Positions 36,842 through 46,051 are shown, counted from the stretch's first letter. The stretch is 64,000 nucleotides of DNA from Cupriavidus basilensis OR16 (GCF_000243095.1 NZ_AHJE01000012.1:1-64000), one strand, 5' to 3'. The notes: a model not told the origin generated them from the sequence alone. Made by a program: numbers and translations.

Positions 36842-37186
36842 GTGATGCTGGCGACCAAATTCCCATGGCGCGCCGTCGTTGCGCTGGCGACCGGACTGCT
36901 GCTGGCCGCCGGCGGTATGGCGCCCTGGCACTCGCCGCGGCACGATGCCGCCGAGCTGGCGCAGAAGGCGCTGGTCGTTGCCGCAAATGAGCGCTGCACC
37001 ACCGACGTGGGCAAGGCGAACGACGCCGTGAGCGCGCCTAAGGCGGAAGCGGGCGAGCAGTCTGCTAAGGGCTGGCCAAGGCCGAGGGCCGGGAAGCCAC
37101 AGCAGAAGGGAGGTCCGGCCGGAGGCTGTCGTAGCCGCTTGCCAGTGGGCGCGGCGGTGGAGCCGGGCAAGCATTTCCGCGCGTGA
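36842..37186 (+). CDS. Possible exported protein, probably frameshifted
   Basis: ATG at 36842 starts a signal-peptide-like segment (LATKFPWRAVVALATGLLLA ... GGMA), then HDAAELAQKALVVAANERCT. After about residue 75 the composition turns Arg/Pro/Gly-rich in a way typical of a shifted frame. The ribosome site is poor. Could be a decayed relative of small exported helical proteins. Confidence 0.35.
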   Translation: MMLATKFPWRAVVALATGLLLAAGGMAPWHSPRHDAAELAQKALVVAANERCTTDVGKANDAVSAPKAEAGEQSAKGWPRPRAGKPQQKGGPAGGCRSRLPVGAAVEPGKHFRA

Positions 37187-37234
37187 CATATCCCAAGACC
37201 TCAGGAACTCCCCAGTTTCGTGGAGCGTCAAGTA

Positions 37235-37549
37235 ATGGAACGCGCCGCGCGCAGCCGCGTTGCAGGTGCCTTTTGCCGTAGCGGATGGCGCGCCGCCGAT
37301 CAGCCGCCTACAGGAAACCCCAGCCCGCCTGAAGTACCTAGCGATAGGGAGAGACTAACCGACAGCGCGATCTCGATGAAGGTGAGAGCGCAGCTTCTTG
37401 CTGCCGGACTTCGATCAGCCCGGATTCGGGTGAGCACCGAAAACGGCATTGTGCACCTCGACGGCAAAGTGCGAACCGACGAGATCGATCTAGAACGCGT
37501 CCTGACCGGCCTCGTAGCTCACGACGATCCGCGCGTCGATCGGCAATGA
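37235..37549 (+). CDS. BON-domain protein, truncated
   Basis: 104 residues from the ATG at 37235 (GGAG nine bases upstream). The middle encodes half a BON domain (DSAISMKVRAQLLAAGLRSA, IRVSTENGIVHLDGKVRTDE) and then an unrelated tail (VLTGLVAHDDPRVDRQ). Like the gene at 34737, it is cut soon after the HLDGKV strand. The N-terminus has no clear signal peptide, so the 5' end is altered too. The tail overlaps a minus-strand ORF (37490-37675), which fits an insertion or deletion junction. Confidence 0.6.
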   Translation: MERAARSRVAGAFCRSGWRAADQPPTGNPSPPEVPSDRERLTDSAISMKVRAQLLAAGLRSARIRVSTENGIVHLDGKVRTDEIDLERVLTGLVAHDDPRVDRQ

Positions 37550-37675
37550 CCACTTCCGCCTGTGCCGTTCGACCAGATCCAGCACCGCTTGCAGGCGCAG
37601 CGCAGCATCCGCCCGCCGACACCTGATGGATGCCCGAAGCCGGCCATTTGGCTCTAATTCGAGAGTGACGCGCAT
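37490..37675 (-). CDS. Hypothetical small protein
   Basis: 61 residues, ATG with GGAGCGC upstream: MRVTLELEPNGRLRASIRCR ... LDLVERHRRKW ... RIVVSYEAGQDAF. Regular beta-helix-beta pattern. Upstream in another frame lies REWYSLRIDLFLDAESGA, so the gene may once have been longer. Overlaps the tail of the truncated BON gene. Confidence 0.4.
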   Translation of the reverse strand: MRVTLELEPNGRLRASIRCRRADAALRLQAVLDLVERHRRKWSLPIDARIVVSYEAGQDAF

Positions 37676-37753
37676 GCGCTCCGCTCTCGGCGTCGAGAAA
37701 GAGGTCTATTCTCAGGGAATACCACTCGCGCACTTCGAAAAAGGAGGCTACAG

Positions 37754-38188
37754 ATGTTCAAGCACGTCCTGCTACCTACCGACGGTTCCGACCTATCCAG
37801 GAAGGCTGCCGGCGCTGCAATCGAGTTTGCGAAGTCAATCGGCGCGAAGATCACGGCCTTCACTTGCATGGATGAATATCCCTTCCTGCAATCGAGCGAT
37901 GCGGGTCACCAGACACGTAAGACATTCAAGGAGCACGCAGAGACGGATGCGCGTGCTCGCGTAAATGAGGTCGTCGTCGCAGCAGAGGCGGAGGGTGTCA
38001 TCTGTGACACCGATATGACGATCTCGTCCGTACCGTACATGGATATCGTGGAGGCTGCCGCCCGACACGGTTGCGATGTGATTTTCATGGCATCCCACGG
38101 CCGTCGTGGCCTCGCCGGCCTGCTGGTCGGAAGTGAAACGCAGAAGGTCCTGACGCATTGCACGATCCCCGTCCTCGTCTACCGCTAG
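37754..38188 (+). CDS. Universal stress protein, UspA family
   Basis: 144 residues, AAAAGGAGGCTACAG before the ATG. Single Usp domain: MFKHVLLPTDGSDLSRKAAG at the start and the ATP-binding glycine motif GRRGLAGLLVGSETQKVL near the end (G-2x-G-9x-like with Gly-Ser), finishing in IPVLVYR. Probably ATP-binding. Typical of oxygen- and starvation-responsive loci with CBS, PHB and acyl-CoA genes. Confidence 0.92.
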   Translation: MFKHVLLPTDGSDLSRKAAGAAIEFAKSIGAKITAFTCMDEYPFLQSSDAGHQTRKTFKEHAETDARARVNEVVVAAEAEGVICDTDMTISSVPYMDIVEAAARHGCDVIFMASHGRRGLAGLLVGSETQKVLTHCTIPVLVYR

Positions 38189-38319
38189 GGCTTTTTCGGC
38201 AAATCCTTGGCGTTGCCGCAATCCAGGACCACGTTGACGCAGCCGCGCCGGTAGCTTTTTGGGGGGCTCGATTCGGGTGCGCCTGCGGTGCGTGCTCAGG
38301 GTTCGAACACATAGGATCC

Positions 38320-38919
38320 GCGCGATCTGGAGGAAATGATGGCCGAACGCGGTATCCCGGTGGACCATTCCATCGTGCATCTCTGGGTGATCAAGCTCCT
38401 ACCGGCGTTCGAAAAGGCATTTCGCAGGCATCCGCGTTCGGTGAGCATCAGCTGGCGCATGGACGAAACCTACATCTAGGTCAAGAGGCAATGGGAGTAT
38501 CTCTACTGGGCTGTGGACAAGGCCGGCAAGACCATTGATTTCCTGTTGTGTGCACGCCGTGACGCGGCCGCTGCCCGGCGCTTCTTCGCGCAGGGCATCG
38601 CCCAGAACGGGGTTCCGCAGACGGTCACGGTGGACAAGAGTGGAGCCAATCGGGCAGCCCGGCAGGCCATCAACGTCAAAAGGGAAGCTCCATCAAGCTC
38701 CGGCAAAACAAGTACCTGAACAACTTCGTCGAGCAGGATCACCGGTCCATCAAACGCCGAGCCAGGCCGATGCTGGGATTTCGGAATCTTCGCTGCGCCC
38801 GCATTATTCTGGGTGGTATCGAGACCATGCGCATGATCCGCAAAGGGCAGATGGTCACCCCAAAGGGGGGCAGTCCGTCCGCTGCCAAGCAATACGAGGC
38901 GCGGGCGCTGCAACGGTAG
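38320..38919 (+). pseudogene. IS6-family transposase, broken
   Basis: Reads DLEEMMAERGIPVDHSIVHL, RRHPRSVSISWRMDETYI (first catalytic Asp in MDETY), then TAG in place of a Lys codon at 38477-38479, VKRQWEYLYWAVDKAGKTID, VTVDKSGANR (second Asp), a one-base deletion near 38690, and NKYLNNFVEQDHRSIKRRAR (catalytic Glu) to ALQR-stop. The N-terminal HTH is missing. Inverted repeats could not be located with confidence. Inactive copy of an IS26/IS240-like element. Confidence 0.78.
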
Positions 38920-39133
38920 CCGACGAAGTAGAATCCGGAGGTTCTCGGGCGGCGCGTCAGCGCCAAAAAAAGCGCTCGCTGTCGTGTAGACACGGGCGCT
39001 GAAGGAGGGCAGGTCGCGAACTCCTGCACTCGAAATTTGGATGCTGAGCGGTCCGGTTGGCCTTCGCGTCGTCAGGACGTTTCGCACAATGCACGCACAA
39101 GTAGTACGCCGGAGCCGAAGCGCGTGGATCACC

Positions 39134-39399
39134 TCAACAGGCCAGCAATTGCGGGTTCTTCACTGCCGGCACGTGATTGTCTTGACGACAAGTGCGCGGT
39201 GCATGATGAGTTTTGAGGCTGTCGCGCATGTCGGCTAGCAGCTTCTCAGCGCCTTTGCTATCTACGCCGTCCCTCTTCAAGTGCGCAATGCGCTGATCCT
39301 GTGCCTCAATGCGCTTCCCCGAGCGCTCGATAGCCCTATCCCGTCGAGGTCTTCTAAGTCTCCCTCTATGTTGCGCGTGGCCTCTACCCCTGGTTGCAT
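39134..39399 (-). pseudogene. Small coiled-coil protein, frameshifted
   Basis: ATG at 39399 (GGAG upstream) gives MQPGVEATRNIEGDLEDLD, then the next frame reads DRAIERSGKRIEAQDQRIAH and LKRDGVDSKGAEKLLADMRD. The second part matches a recurrent small helical protein I recall from proteobacteria (I-x-x-Q-x-x-x-I-x-x-L-x-x-D-G-x-D-x-x-x-A-E-x-L-L). A one-base shift near 39345 joins them. Role unknown. Remaining sequence from 38936 to 39778 holds no other recognisable gene. Confidence 0.42.
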
Positions 39400-39778
39400 G
39401 ATGGTCTCCATGCTGGTGTTGGTGCTGATGCCTCGGTTTTAGATCAGGAATGAAGACGTCGCTATGGGAATGTGTCCTACAACAGGCAGAGATTGCTGGG
39501 CCGGACCCAAGCGGCAGGTCGGCGCGTTAGATAAACGCCCCGCCGACAGAAGGACGCGGCGAGGCGAAGACAGGCAGTCTCATGCTAGACCTGCCCGCGG
39601 GGGGAGCATTTCAGTCTTCGGAATATTGAAGGTCAGTTGCCCAGGCCACTATCGAGTGGTGGATAGCGTCAAGCAGGGTGTCCGGTTTACCGACGAACAT
39701 CTTGGCCGGTCGGCCGAGGTGGTTGTCGCTGGTCAAGTGGTCGCAACCTCGGCCGGCCCGCTATTGCGATCTCGACCC

Positions 39779-39973
39779 TCAGCGTATGCGGGCGATAGCC
39801 TCAAGGACAGCACCGCCTTTGGGCGTGATGCAGGGTCGGCGTCCCGAAGCGATCTCTTCCAAGTTGACAAGTTGATGCTCGCGGAGCGCTTCCAAATCCG
39901 CTCGATCTAGTTCAGTGTGATCCGGGGCGCCCTGGACTAAGATGAGAGTCGCTACTTCATGGGGGCTCAGCAT
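39779..39973 (-). CDS. Hypothetical small protein
   Basis: 64 residues from the ATG at 39973 (GAGGCAAGC upstream). MLSPHEVATLILVQGAPDHT / ELDRADLEALREHQLVNLEE / IASGRRPCITPKGGAVLEAI resembles a small winged-helix protein (helix, helix, R-rich wing then TPKG). The frame is open to 40162, where another ATG begins MARKGLEDPEWGVLNALAQR; the intermediate residues look non-coding, so the shorter start is preferred. Confidence 0.5.
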   Translation of the reverse strand: MLSPHEVATLILVQGAPDHTELDRADLEALREHQLVNLEEIASGRRPCITPKGGAVLEAIARIR

Positions 39974-40162
39974 GCTTGCCTCACATATTTTTGAACGGCA
40001 GCTGGGAAGCGTAAATTGCAACCATTGCATCAAGGCGCTATCGCTCGGCGGCATAGGCGGCAACCTCCGATGAGGTCTTTGACCGCCAGGCGCTCCATGT
40101 TTGCGCTGGGCCAATGCATTCAATACGCCCCATTCCGGATCTTCAAGCCCTTTTCTGGCCAT

Positions 40163-40651
40163 CTAGGGGAAACTCCTCGGTTTTAGATCAGCCAGAGCGA
40201 GCCGCAGTGCCGCCAAGATCTCGAAAACGTCGGTGGTTTTTTTTTCGCTGAGTGTTCAGCGCAGATTTGCTATCGGGGATAGCAATGCGAGGCCGAGAGG
40301 CCTAATTGAGCACGCCTCTCAGTATTTGGCAATTGACAAGCGTGTAAAGTGAGACACGGGCTAAGTGAAGCGTCCCGCAGGCCTGATCTAGTAGCGATGC
40401 ATGCTGCAATTCCAGCATCGCAGCCGCCCTCCTTCATGAAGGTGTCTGCCGTCGGGTCGACCTAGTTGTGCGCCAAGCATTCGATGCTACATGGCACTGC
40501 ACCTCGCCGCTGGAATGATCTCACACACTCACTCAATCTCCGCATCGTCGCCGACGGCTACTCCACGTTACCTCCCGCATGCACAGCCACCGGACTAGAA
40601 TGCATTGCATTGAGGGGGCAGTGAAACGGGAAGATAGAAACTAGAAAATTG
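40163..40651. other. No recognisable gene
   Basis: Relatively AT-richer stretch with no supported ORF, ending in a strong hairpin terminator. Transcription into that hairpin from the left would produce a short non-coding transcript, but I see no defined promoter. Confidence 0.35.
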
Positions 40652-40690
40652 TGCCCTCAGCGTCTCGCGCTGAGGGCATTTCTTTTCCTG
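40652..40690 (+). terminator. Strong rho-independent terminator
   Basis: Perfect 11-bp arms TGCCCTCAGCG (40652-40662) and CGCTGAGGGCA (40668-40678) with loop TCTCG, followed by TTTCTTTTCC. On the other strand the hairpin is followed by CAATTTTC, so it may work in both directions. No gene recognised immediately upstream, so what it terminates is unclear. Confidence 0.75.
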
Positions 40691-40924
40691 TCCAATATCA
40701 ACCCGATCGCCTCTGTATCGTGCTCAGTCGTCAGATGGGACTCATGCAATCAGGCCGCGACCGTGTTCCCTGCCGATTTGATGGACGCCGAGCCAGCGCC
40801 CCTGGCGTCACGGGAAAACGCCAAAGACCATGCAAAGGTGCAGTCCGCTAGGTAGGACGGTGCCCGATGCCAGTTATCTCCTGCCTCTCCTACGCTTCAA
40901 GTATCTCCCACGCGAGGAATTGAG

Positions 40925-41170
40925 ATGCGAAGGGACTTGATCATTTGTGCCGTTCGTGCCGGCTGGGTCCTGGAAGTTTGGGGCGAAGCCATCGCAATTC
41001 TCGAATTCGACAGTCACGACGAGGCACTGAGCCTCGGAAATACCATAGCAACCCGCCATGGCATCAACTTAATCATCGAGGATGCAGGCGGCCTGCGCCG
41101 CCGCATTCAACTGCCACTCCCCTCGGTGGCGTTGCCGGAAGGCAAATGCATTATGGTTCGCGCCCCTTGA
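40925..41170 (+). CDS. Hypothetical small protein
   Basis: 81 residues; GCGAGGAATTGAG before the ATG. MRRDLIICAVRAGWVLEVWG / FDSHDEALSLGNTIATRHGI: a DUF2188-like pattern (strand-strand-helix with a DEAL... helix). Stop at 41168-41170 is two bases before the next ATG, so it is coupled to a small membrane protein. Confidence 0.55.
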   Translation: MRRDLIICAVRAGWVLEVWGEAIAILEFDSHDEALSLGNTIATRHGINLIIEDAGGLRRRIQLPLPSVALPEGKCIMVRAP

Positions 41171-41172
41171 AA

Positions 41173-41391
41173 ATGGAAACCAACCCAAATGCGATGGCCG
41201 ACATAGGCCACGTCCTCGCGCAGATTTTCGCCCGGCTCGCCGGCACCTTGTCCCTACTTGTCATTGGACTGTATGTCACAGATGCAACTGTAGGTCTCAC
41301 GGACACCCCTATGAGCAAGGACACCCTGTTCCTATCAGTCGTGGCCGTTGCCCTGTGGGCAATGTGCGAAGCGTCTTGGCGTCACAAGTAG
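41173..41391 (+). CDS. Small two-helix membrane protein
   Basis: 72 residues from the ATG at 41173 (a TTG at 41167 is possible). Two hydrophobic segments (LAGTLSLLVIGLYVTDATVG, and TLFLSVVAVALWAMCEASW) with a short loop. Immediately follows the small soluble protein, suggesting a two-gene unit. No family recognised. Confidence 0.5.
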   Translation: METNPNAMADIGHVLAQIFARLAGTLSLLVIGLYVTDATVGLTDTPMSKDTLFLSVVAVALWAMCEASWRHK

Positions 41392-42359
41392 TTGGCCCGG
41401 CCCCCGGCCAACTCCCTTCGCGTCGCCGAACCGCGTCGGTGCCGGCTCGGTCACTACGCCATGAGTTGGCGCGTCAACTGCATCGCGAAGACGATCCCTC
41501 GCATGACGCCGTCCCTCGCGATAGCTCCGATGGTCACGCTGATCTCTACTGCCAAGCCTCTACTACTACGCAGCGCCACTAGGTCAGAAACGCGGGGCTC
41601 TCATGCAGCGCCCTCCGCCGTCACGGCCGCACCGAGGAGTGTCCGCCTGTCTGCAAACGGGCCCTTTGCGCAGTGGCCGGTAGAGTACTTACCGTTAGCT
41701 TCAAACCGAATGATCTCGTTGGGAGTGCCGCCGAGAAGCATGAGATGAAAGGTGAGCATTGGGGCGCAGCGAAGCCGTCATTGTCGGTTCTGGTCCGACT
41801 CCTTGTGGTCAATTCAGTGTAGGCCACATGCTGCGCTCTACTAGCAGCTTTAGCTTGTCATCTCCGCTTACCGTACGCGTGTCAGGACCGCGGCGATTGC
41901 GCAACCTGATCTCGCTCGACAAGTTGGCGATGCCGCCAAGCCGGACGGTCGCGCGAGTGCCACGCAAGTAAGTCAGAGGGCGCGCCAGGCCAGGATTTCT
42001 TCCCAAGGCGCACTGTTCTTCCCAAGGCGCACTGATCAGCCCGATCGCGCTTGCGTGCGCCGCTGGCGTTGTGCGCGGGTCCGAGGATGGCGGTCAGCGC
42101 CTCGGCGCCGACGGCGAGGACCAGCAGATGGCCGACGCGCAGCAGCAGGTGGGCGGCGGGATCTCCGCGGAGCAGGCGGTCTGCCTAGTCCAGCAGTCAG
42201 TCGTCGAGGCTAAATTCAAATGCCCTCCCTTTAAGGGGTGACCAGGATCAAGCCCACGTCTGCGACAGTCTCGGTGTCGCGCGATCGAGTCAGGCCGCTA
42301 TGCCTAGAACTATGCGCTGGGCCGCCGTCGTTTGGGGCGCTGAGGAAATGGATGCGCGT
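41392..42359. other. No recognisable gene; contains a 19-bp tandem duplication
   Basis: GC-rich debris with short open frames. At 41997-42034 the 19-mer TTCTTCCCAAGGCGCACTG is repeated twice head to tail. No coding evidence on either strand. Confidence 0.45.
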
Positions 42360-42903
42360 CCAGACGAAGGTGAATTGCCCTGGGGACACAACCAGACGCT
42401 GCTGCAGAAGCTCAAATCGTCGAGCAGCGCCAGTGGTATGCACAGCAAGCGACCGCGCACGACTGGTCCCGCGCCGTACTTGTGGCGCAGATTGAAACTC
42501 GCCTGGCTGACCGGGCGGCACAGGCGCCAAACAACTTCACCGCCCAGCTGCCGTCGCCGCAGTCGGACTTGGCGCGGGCCGTAAGCTGCGCTGTTACATC
42601 GTATGCGAATTGAAGACAGGTGCCTTCAAGCCGGAGTATGCGGGACAGATCAGCTTCTACTGGTCGGCGGTCGATGCCGGGATGAAGACGGCAGCCAACA
42701 ATTCTACTATCGGGCTACTGCTATGCCAGGACCACAGCCGGCTGGTTGTCGAATACGCACTGTGCGGCATGGGAAATCCGATTGGCGTCGCCCAGTATCA
42801 GTTGGTGGCGGAGCTGCCGGCCGAATTGCAGGAAAGCCTGCCGAGCGTCGAGGCCCTGACACAGGAATTGGAGCCTGAAGCCCGGGGTAACGAGGGGGAT
42901 TAA
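42360..42903 (+). pseudogene. YhcG-type (DUF1016) nuclease, internally deleted
   Basis: Pieces in three frames: ELPWGHNQTLLQKLK (N-terminal DUF1016 domain), then QWYAQQATAHDWSRAVLVAQ / IETRLADRAAQ / NNFTAQLPSPQSDLA, then after a deletion LRCYIVCELKTGAFKPEYAG / QISFYWSAVDAGMK to GNEGD. The last piece is the C-terminal PD-(D/E)XK nuclease domain, with the E-L-K of its active site. The segment between the two domains, with the catalytic Asp, is missing. YhcG-like proteins often travel with restriction loci and mobile elements. Non-functional. Confidence 0.72.
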
Positions 42904-42952
42904 GTCTGAGACAGGCACCGCCGCGCTGGCCTCCTGCGCTGGCGTTTCCGAT

Positions 42953-43400
42953 GTGAGTGAGTTGTACCCAGGGCCGGCAGGCAGCGAACCGGAGACGGTG
43001 CGCACCACGCTGGCCGCGGCAGTGCAACGGTCCGAGCGGGGCGAAGCCGAAAGCGCACTGGCGCGCCAGCGGCTCTCGGCGTTGCGCGTGGCGTGGCCAA
43101 GCGGTGTGGATGGTCGGGGAGAGGCGCTCGATCGGCAGTTCCTGCAACTGCATACCCGGTCCTCGACGGAGTCGGAACGCATGCCCGAGCAGGTGGCGGT
43201 GGCGCAGGAGCGCGCCACCGCCACCGAGCGCCGCGCGAGATAGACCAAGAGCGCACGCTGCGCCAGAAGGGTGAGCAGGCGGTGGCGGCCTCCTCACCAA
43301 ACTGGCGGCGATGCATGCACGAGCGCAAGACGCCGCCGTGGTCGGCGCCGAGGAGCGGACAGGGCTGCAGGCCGAGCGCGATACACGCGTTGAGTACAAC
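42953..43400 (+). pseudogene. KfrA-like plasmid coiled-coil DNA-binding protein, fragment
   Basis: Coiled-coil segments of one protein appear in successive frames: VRTTLAAAVQRSERGEAESA ... LDRQFLQLHTRSSTESERM ... EQVAVAQERATATERRAR, then IDQERTLRQKGEQAVAAS (shift near 43240), then MHARAQDAAVVGAEERTGLQ / AERD (shift near 43300). KfrA-type proteins have an N-terminal HTH and long coiled coil and aid plasmid stability; the HTH part is absent here. Past 43400 the sequence belongs to something else. Confidence 0.5.
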
Positions 43401-43653
43401 ACCGGACGCGTCAGCACGCCTATTACCAGCTTCGACCTGGTTAGGCGTACCGGTAAGATTTCCAACGCACGTGAGTACAAATTGTTGGGGCCGCCGGATT
43501 TTAATAAAGAGGCCGTGCATGTCTGGGAGCACCACTCCCAGATAGCGCTACTATATCCATTGATTGGTGCGGACGTCGATATACCGTTTGAACGTGTTGC
43601 AATCTCCGAAATAATGTACGATGCTCTGGTTACTACAGAAATGGAGAAAGACA

Positions 43654-43977
43654 ATGGCGACATACAAACAGCTGCTGGCGGAAAAAGAAAAAATTGAGGC
43701 TCAGCTTGTTGAAGTGCGCGCAACAGAAGTCGCTGGCGTTATCGAACAGATTCAAGCCCTGATGGCGCAGTATGAGTTGACAGCCGACGACATCGCTCCA
43801 AAGCGCCGCCGTGGCCGTCCCGCAGCAGGCGCGGCAGCTAAGGCTTCGGCAAAATCCAAGTCATCTCTGCCGCCAAAATATCAAGACCCAAAGACGGGGG
43901 CGACTTGGACCGGACGTGGTCGGGCACCGGCTTGGATCGGTAAGAATCGCGACAAGTTTCTGATTCCAGAGGCGTGA
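43654..43977 (+). CDS. H-NS family nucleoid protein
   Basis: 107 residues from the ATG at 43654 (GGAG seven bases upstream). N-terminal oligomerisation helix (YKQLLAEKEKIEAQLVEVRA), linker with RRRGRP, an Ala/Lys stretch, and the C-terminal H-NS DNA-binding domain: YQDPKTGATWTGRGRAPAWI. This is the beta-proteobacterial (Bv3F/HvrA-like) form. Plasmid-borne H-NS often silences the AT-rich transfer genes to lower fitness cost; candidate targets are the AT-rich region near 50.9 kb and the oriV. Confidence 0.9.
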   Translation: MATYKQLLAEKEKIEAQLVEVRATEVAGVIEQIQALMAQYELTADDIAPKRRRGRPAAGAAAKASAKSKSSLPPKYQDPKTGATWTGRGRAPAWIGKNRDKFLIPEA

Positions 43978-44159
43978 GCGGGAGTGCGGACATCCATAGG
44001 GTAAGTAGAGACTACTTGACCTACGCTGGTACCGCATTGTCCCCGCGCATTTCATTTTTCTGACGCAGGTGTTAGCCTAGAAGTCGACACGTTCGGGTGT
44101 TACATCTATGTGTTCCCTCCCATATTCAGCTCGCAATATGACACGAGGAGATGCCGGGA

Positions 44160-44600
44160 ATGATGAGAAGCGTGCAGATTAGGGCGGCGGGAGAAAATGA
44201 TTGGCTCGCCATTGTAGATGTGCTTGAATATTGCGGATTGCCCAACGACGTCGTCAACCAAGCAACGCGCGCCTTTCATATCGCTACATTAGGCGAGAAC
44301 GTAATAGGTTGTGCTTGTGCTGAGCAATATGGAGAGACGGTTGTCGTGCGATCCGTCGGTGTGCTTCAAGAGTATCGTGGTCATCAAATCGCGACTCGCC
44401 TTATCGGCAGCATACTGACGTGCGCACGCGCAGATGGCTGTACCAAAGCGGTACTCATCACTGCTGGGCGGCTCGGTCTTCTTAATCACTGCGATTTTTC
44501 GCTTGCCGAGCTTAAATCGATGCCTGAGGAAGTAAGGCTTTCCAGGTCGTTCGTGCGGCGATTCGGCGTGCGGAGGACACTAAAAATCTCCACCGACTAG
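44160..44600 (+). CDS. GNAT N-acetyltransferase (ArsN2-like)
   Basis: 146 residues; GAGGAG lies nine bases before the ATG at 44160. GNAT fold with acetyl-CoA loop VLQEYRGHQIATRLIGSIL (Q/R-x-x-G-x-G/A type; here R-G-H-Q-I-A) and strands VIGCACAEQYGETVVVRSVG. Resembles the small acetyltransferases annotated arsN2 in arsenic operons, but no ars gene is nearby, so the substrate is open. Lower GC content than neighbours, suggesting separate origin. Confidence 0.75.
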   Translation: MMRSVQIRAAGENDWLAIVDVLEYCGLPNDVVNQATRAFHIATLGENVIGCACAEQYGETVVVRSVGVLQEYRGHQIATRLIGSILTCARADGCTKAVLITAGRLGLLNHCDFSLAELKSMPEEVRLSRSFVRRFGVRRTLKISTD

Positions 44601-44819
44601 CATTGCGCAGGTCAGCGCCAATGTCTAGCTGGCAAACTGGGCGCTAAATCGTCAACGTCGCCGAGCTGGCACGCAAAGCCAAGCCGGCTTCGGAGTCGAT
44701 GACGACATTGCCTCTGAATACCAAGAGAGATGGCCGGGCCACAATGGCGTCGAGCGCAGCAGACGAAAGCCCTTCACAATGGCGAAGAGCTTTCGTTTGT
44801 TCTAGAGGCGCGGCGGGAG

Positions 44820-45023
44820 TTAGAGCTTGCGAACCTGGGAAGCCTGCGGACCCTTTTTGCCTTGCGTGACCTCGAACTCAACTCTGGCACCTTCTTCCAG
44901 GGACTTGAATCCAGTGCCCAGGATTTCCGTGTGATGCGCAAACAAGTCCTTGCCGCCATCATTCGGCGTAATGAAGCCAAAGCCCTTTTCATTGTTGAAC
45001 CACTTCACGATTCCCGTTGCCAT
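44820..45023 (-). CDS. Cold-shock protein CspA family
   Basis: 67 residues from the ATG at 45023. Complete cold-shock domain: [20 protein letters not shown] (RNP-1 KGFGFI), KDLFAHH (RNP-2, with Ala and His in place of Val and Phe) and [19 protein letters not shown]. Binds single-stranded RNA/DNA as a chaperone or antiterminator. The ~290 bp to its right carry no gene and would contain a long 5' leader, as in other csp genes. Confidence 0.93.
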   Translation of the reverse strand: MATGIVKWFNNEKGFGFITPNDGGKDLFAHHTEILGTGFKSLEEGARVEFEVTQGKKGPQASQVRKL

Positions 45024-45362
45024 CTCGTCCTCGCATTGGTGCAGAGAGCTACCCAGCACGTTGAACAAAAGTAAATTGCGGAACGGTACATGGACTTCGT
45101 GGACAACATGACGGCATTCCGAATGCGCTCTGCGCCCCCCAGCATAGCCGAATCTTGCGGTTCAAGCCATGAGCGCGCGCTTGCTGGGGTTTTCCATGAG
45201 AACCGTGCAGATCCTTAAGCCAAGGACGGCGGTGCCACGAACCGGAGGCTGGTAGGGCGCTACGTCCGGGAGGTCGATGCGGTCTGGTTCAACCGCCATT
45301 GGAAACGTGCATCTTCTTTGCCGCTGTGAAAAACGCGGGCGGAGGGAACCGCTTGCCCGTGC

Positions 45363-45689
45363 TCAGGCCCAAACTGTATCGACCACCCGCAGTAGGTGCC
45401 CAGCCAGGATGTAGTCTCCAAGCTTCATTGCCTTTATCTCCAAGGTCGCCAAGTCCTTGGCTGTCAGTTCGGTCAATGCGAACTGACCCGCGATAAGTGC
45501 AGTGTGGGACCTCACAGCGATGTTCTCGTGCCCGCGATACTCCACGCAGATGCCAACCTTCTGGCCCAAACGTCCGAGTTCAATCGCATCCTGCCAACCT
45601 GACTCGTAATCTAGCTCGACTCGTGCTATCCCTTCTGCCGCCAAGAGCCTAACGGCTTCTCCTTTGGTTCCAGCTCGGGCTGTCGTCAT
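45363..45689 (-). CDS. Hypothetical protein
   Basis: 108 residues from the ATG at 45689, preceded by GGAGACAGGA. Regular alternation: AVRLLAAEGIARVELDYESG / QKVGICVEYRGHENIAVRSH / LATLEIKAMKLGDYILAGHL. Soluble alpha/beta protein; no family recognised. Confidence 0.5.
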   Translation of the reverse strand: MTTARAGTKGEAVRLLAAEGIARVELDYESGWQDAIELGRLGQKVGICVEYRGHENIAVRSHTALIAGQFALTELTAKDLATLEIKAMKLGDYILAGHLLRVVDTVWA

Positions 45690-45862
45690 TCCTGTCTCCA
45701 CTTACATCGTCCGACGTACGGGTCACCGGTCTAAATCTGCATGCGATTGAATTCAACTCAATGTAGTCTGTTCGCTTTGGACAATGGCAGGACCCTCGTC
45801 ACGCGTGCGGCCTTGCTGGAATTCGTTTGCAAGCGCAGGGAGCGGTCCACCTGTCTAAAGTG

Positions 45863-46051
45863 TTATTTAATTCTGACGTAAAAAAAATCAAAGTCAATAC
45901 GTACTGGCGACGATGTCATTGTGACCACCCGCGTAACCAACCGGCACTTGACTTCTTCCAGACCATTGAGGGCGAGGCCGCAAGCGCTTCCAGCTAAGAA
46001 AGTATCTGACTCAATTTGAGTTGAGAGGCCGAACGGAGCGTAGGTTGGCAT
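45863..46051 (-). CDS. Hypothetical small protein
   Basis: 62 residues from the ATG at 46051 (GAGG eight bases upstream); the frame is open to 46108. Hydrophobic in the middle (FLAGSACGLALNGLEE) and beta-rich at the end (VRIDFDFFYVRIK). No family recognised; coding is uncertain. Confidence 0.3.
   Translation of the reverse strand: MPTYAPFGLSTQIESDTFLAGSACGLALNGLEEVKCRLVTRVVTMTSSPVRIDFDFFYVRIK

Noticed and set aside
39464..39910. A 148-codon plus-strand ORF
   Set aside because: Overlaps a better-supported minus-strand gene at 39779-39973; no motif or convincing start.
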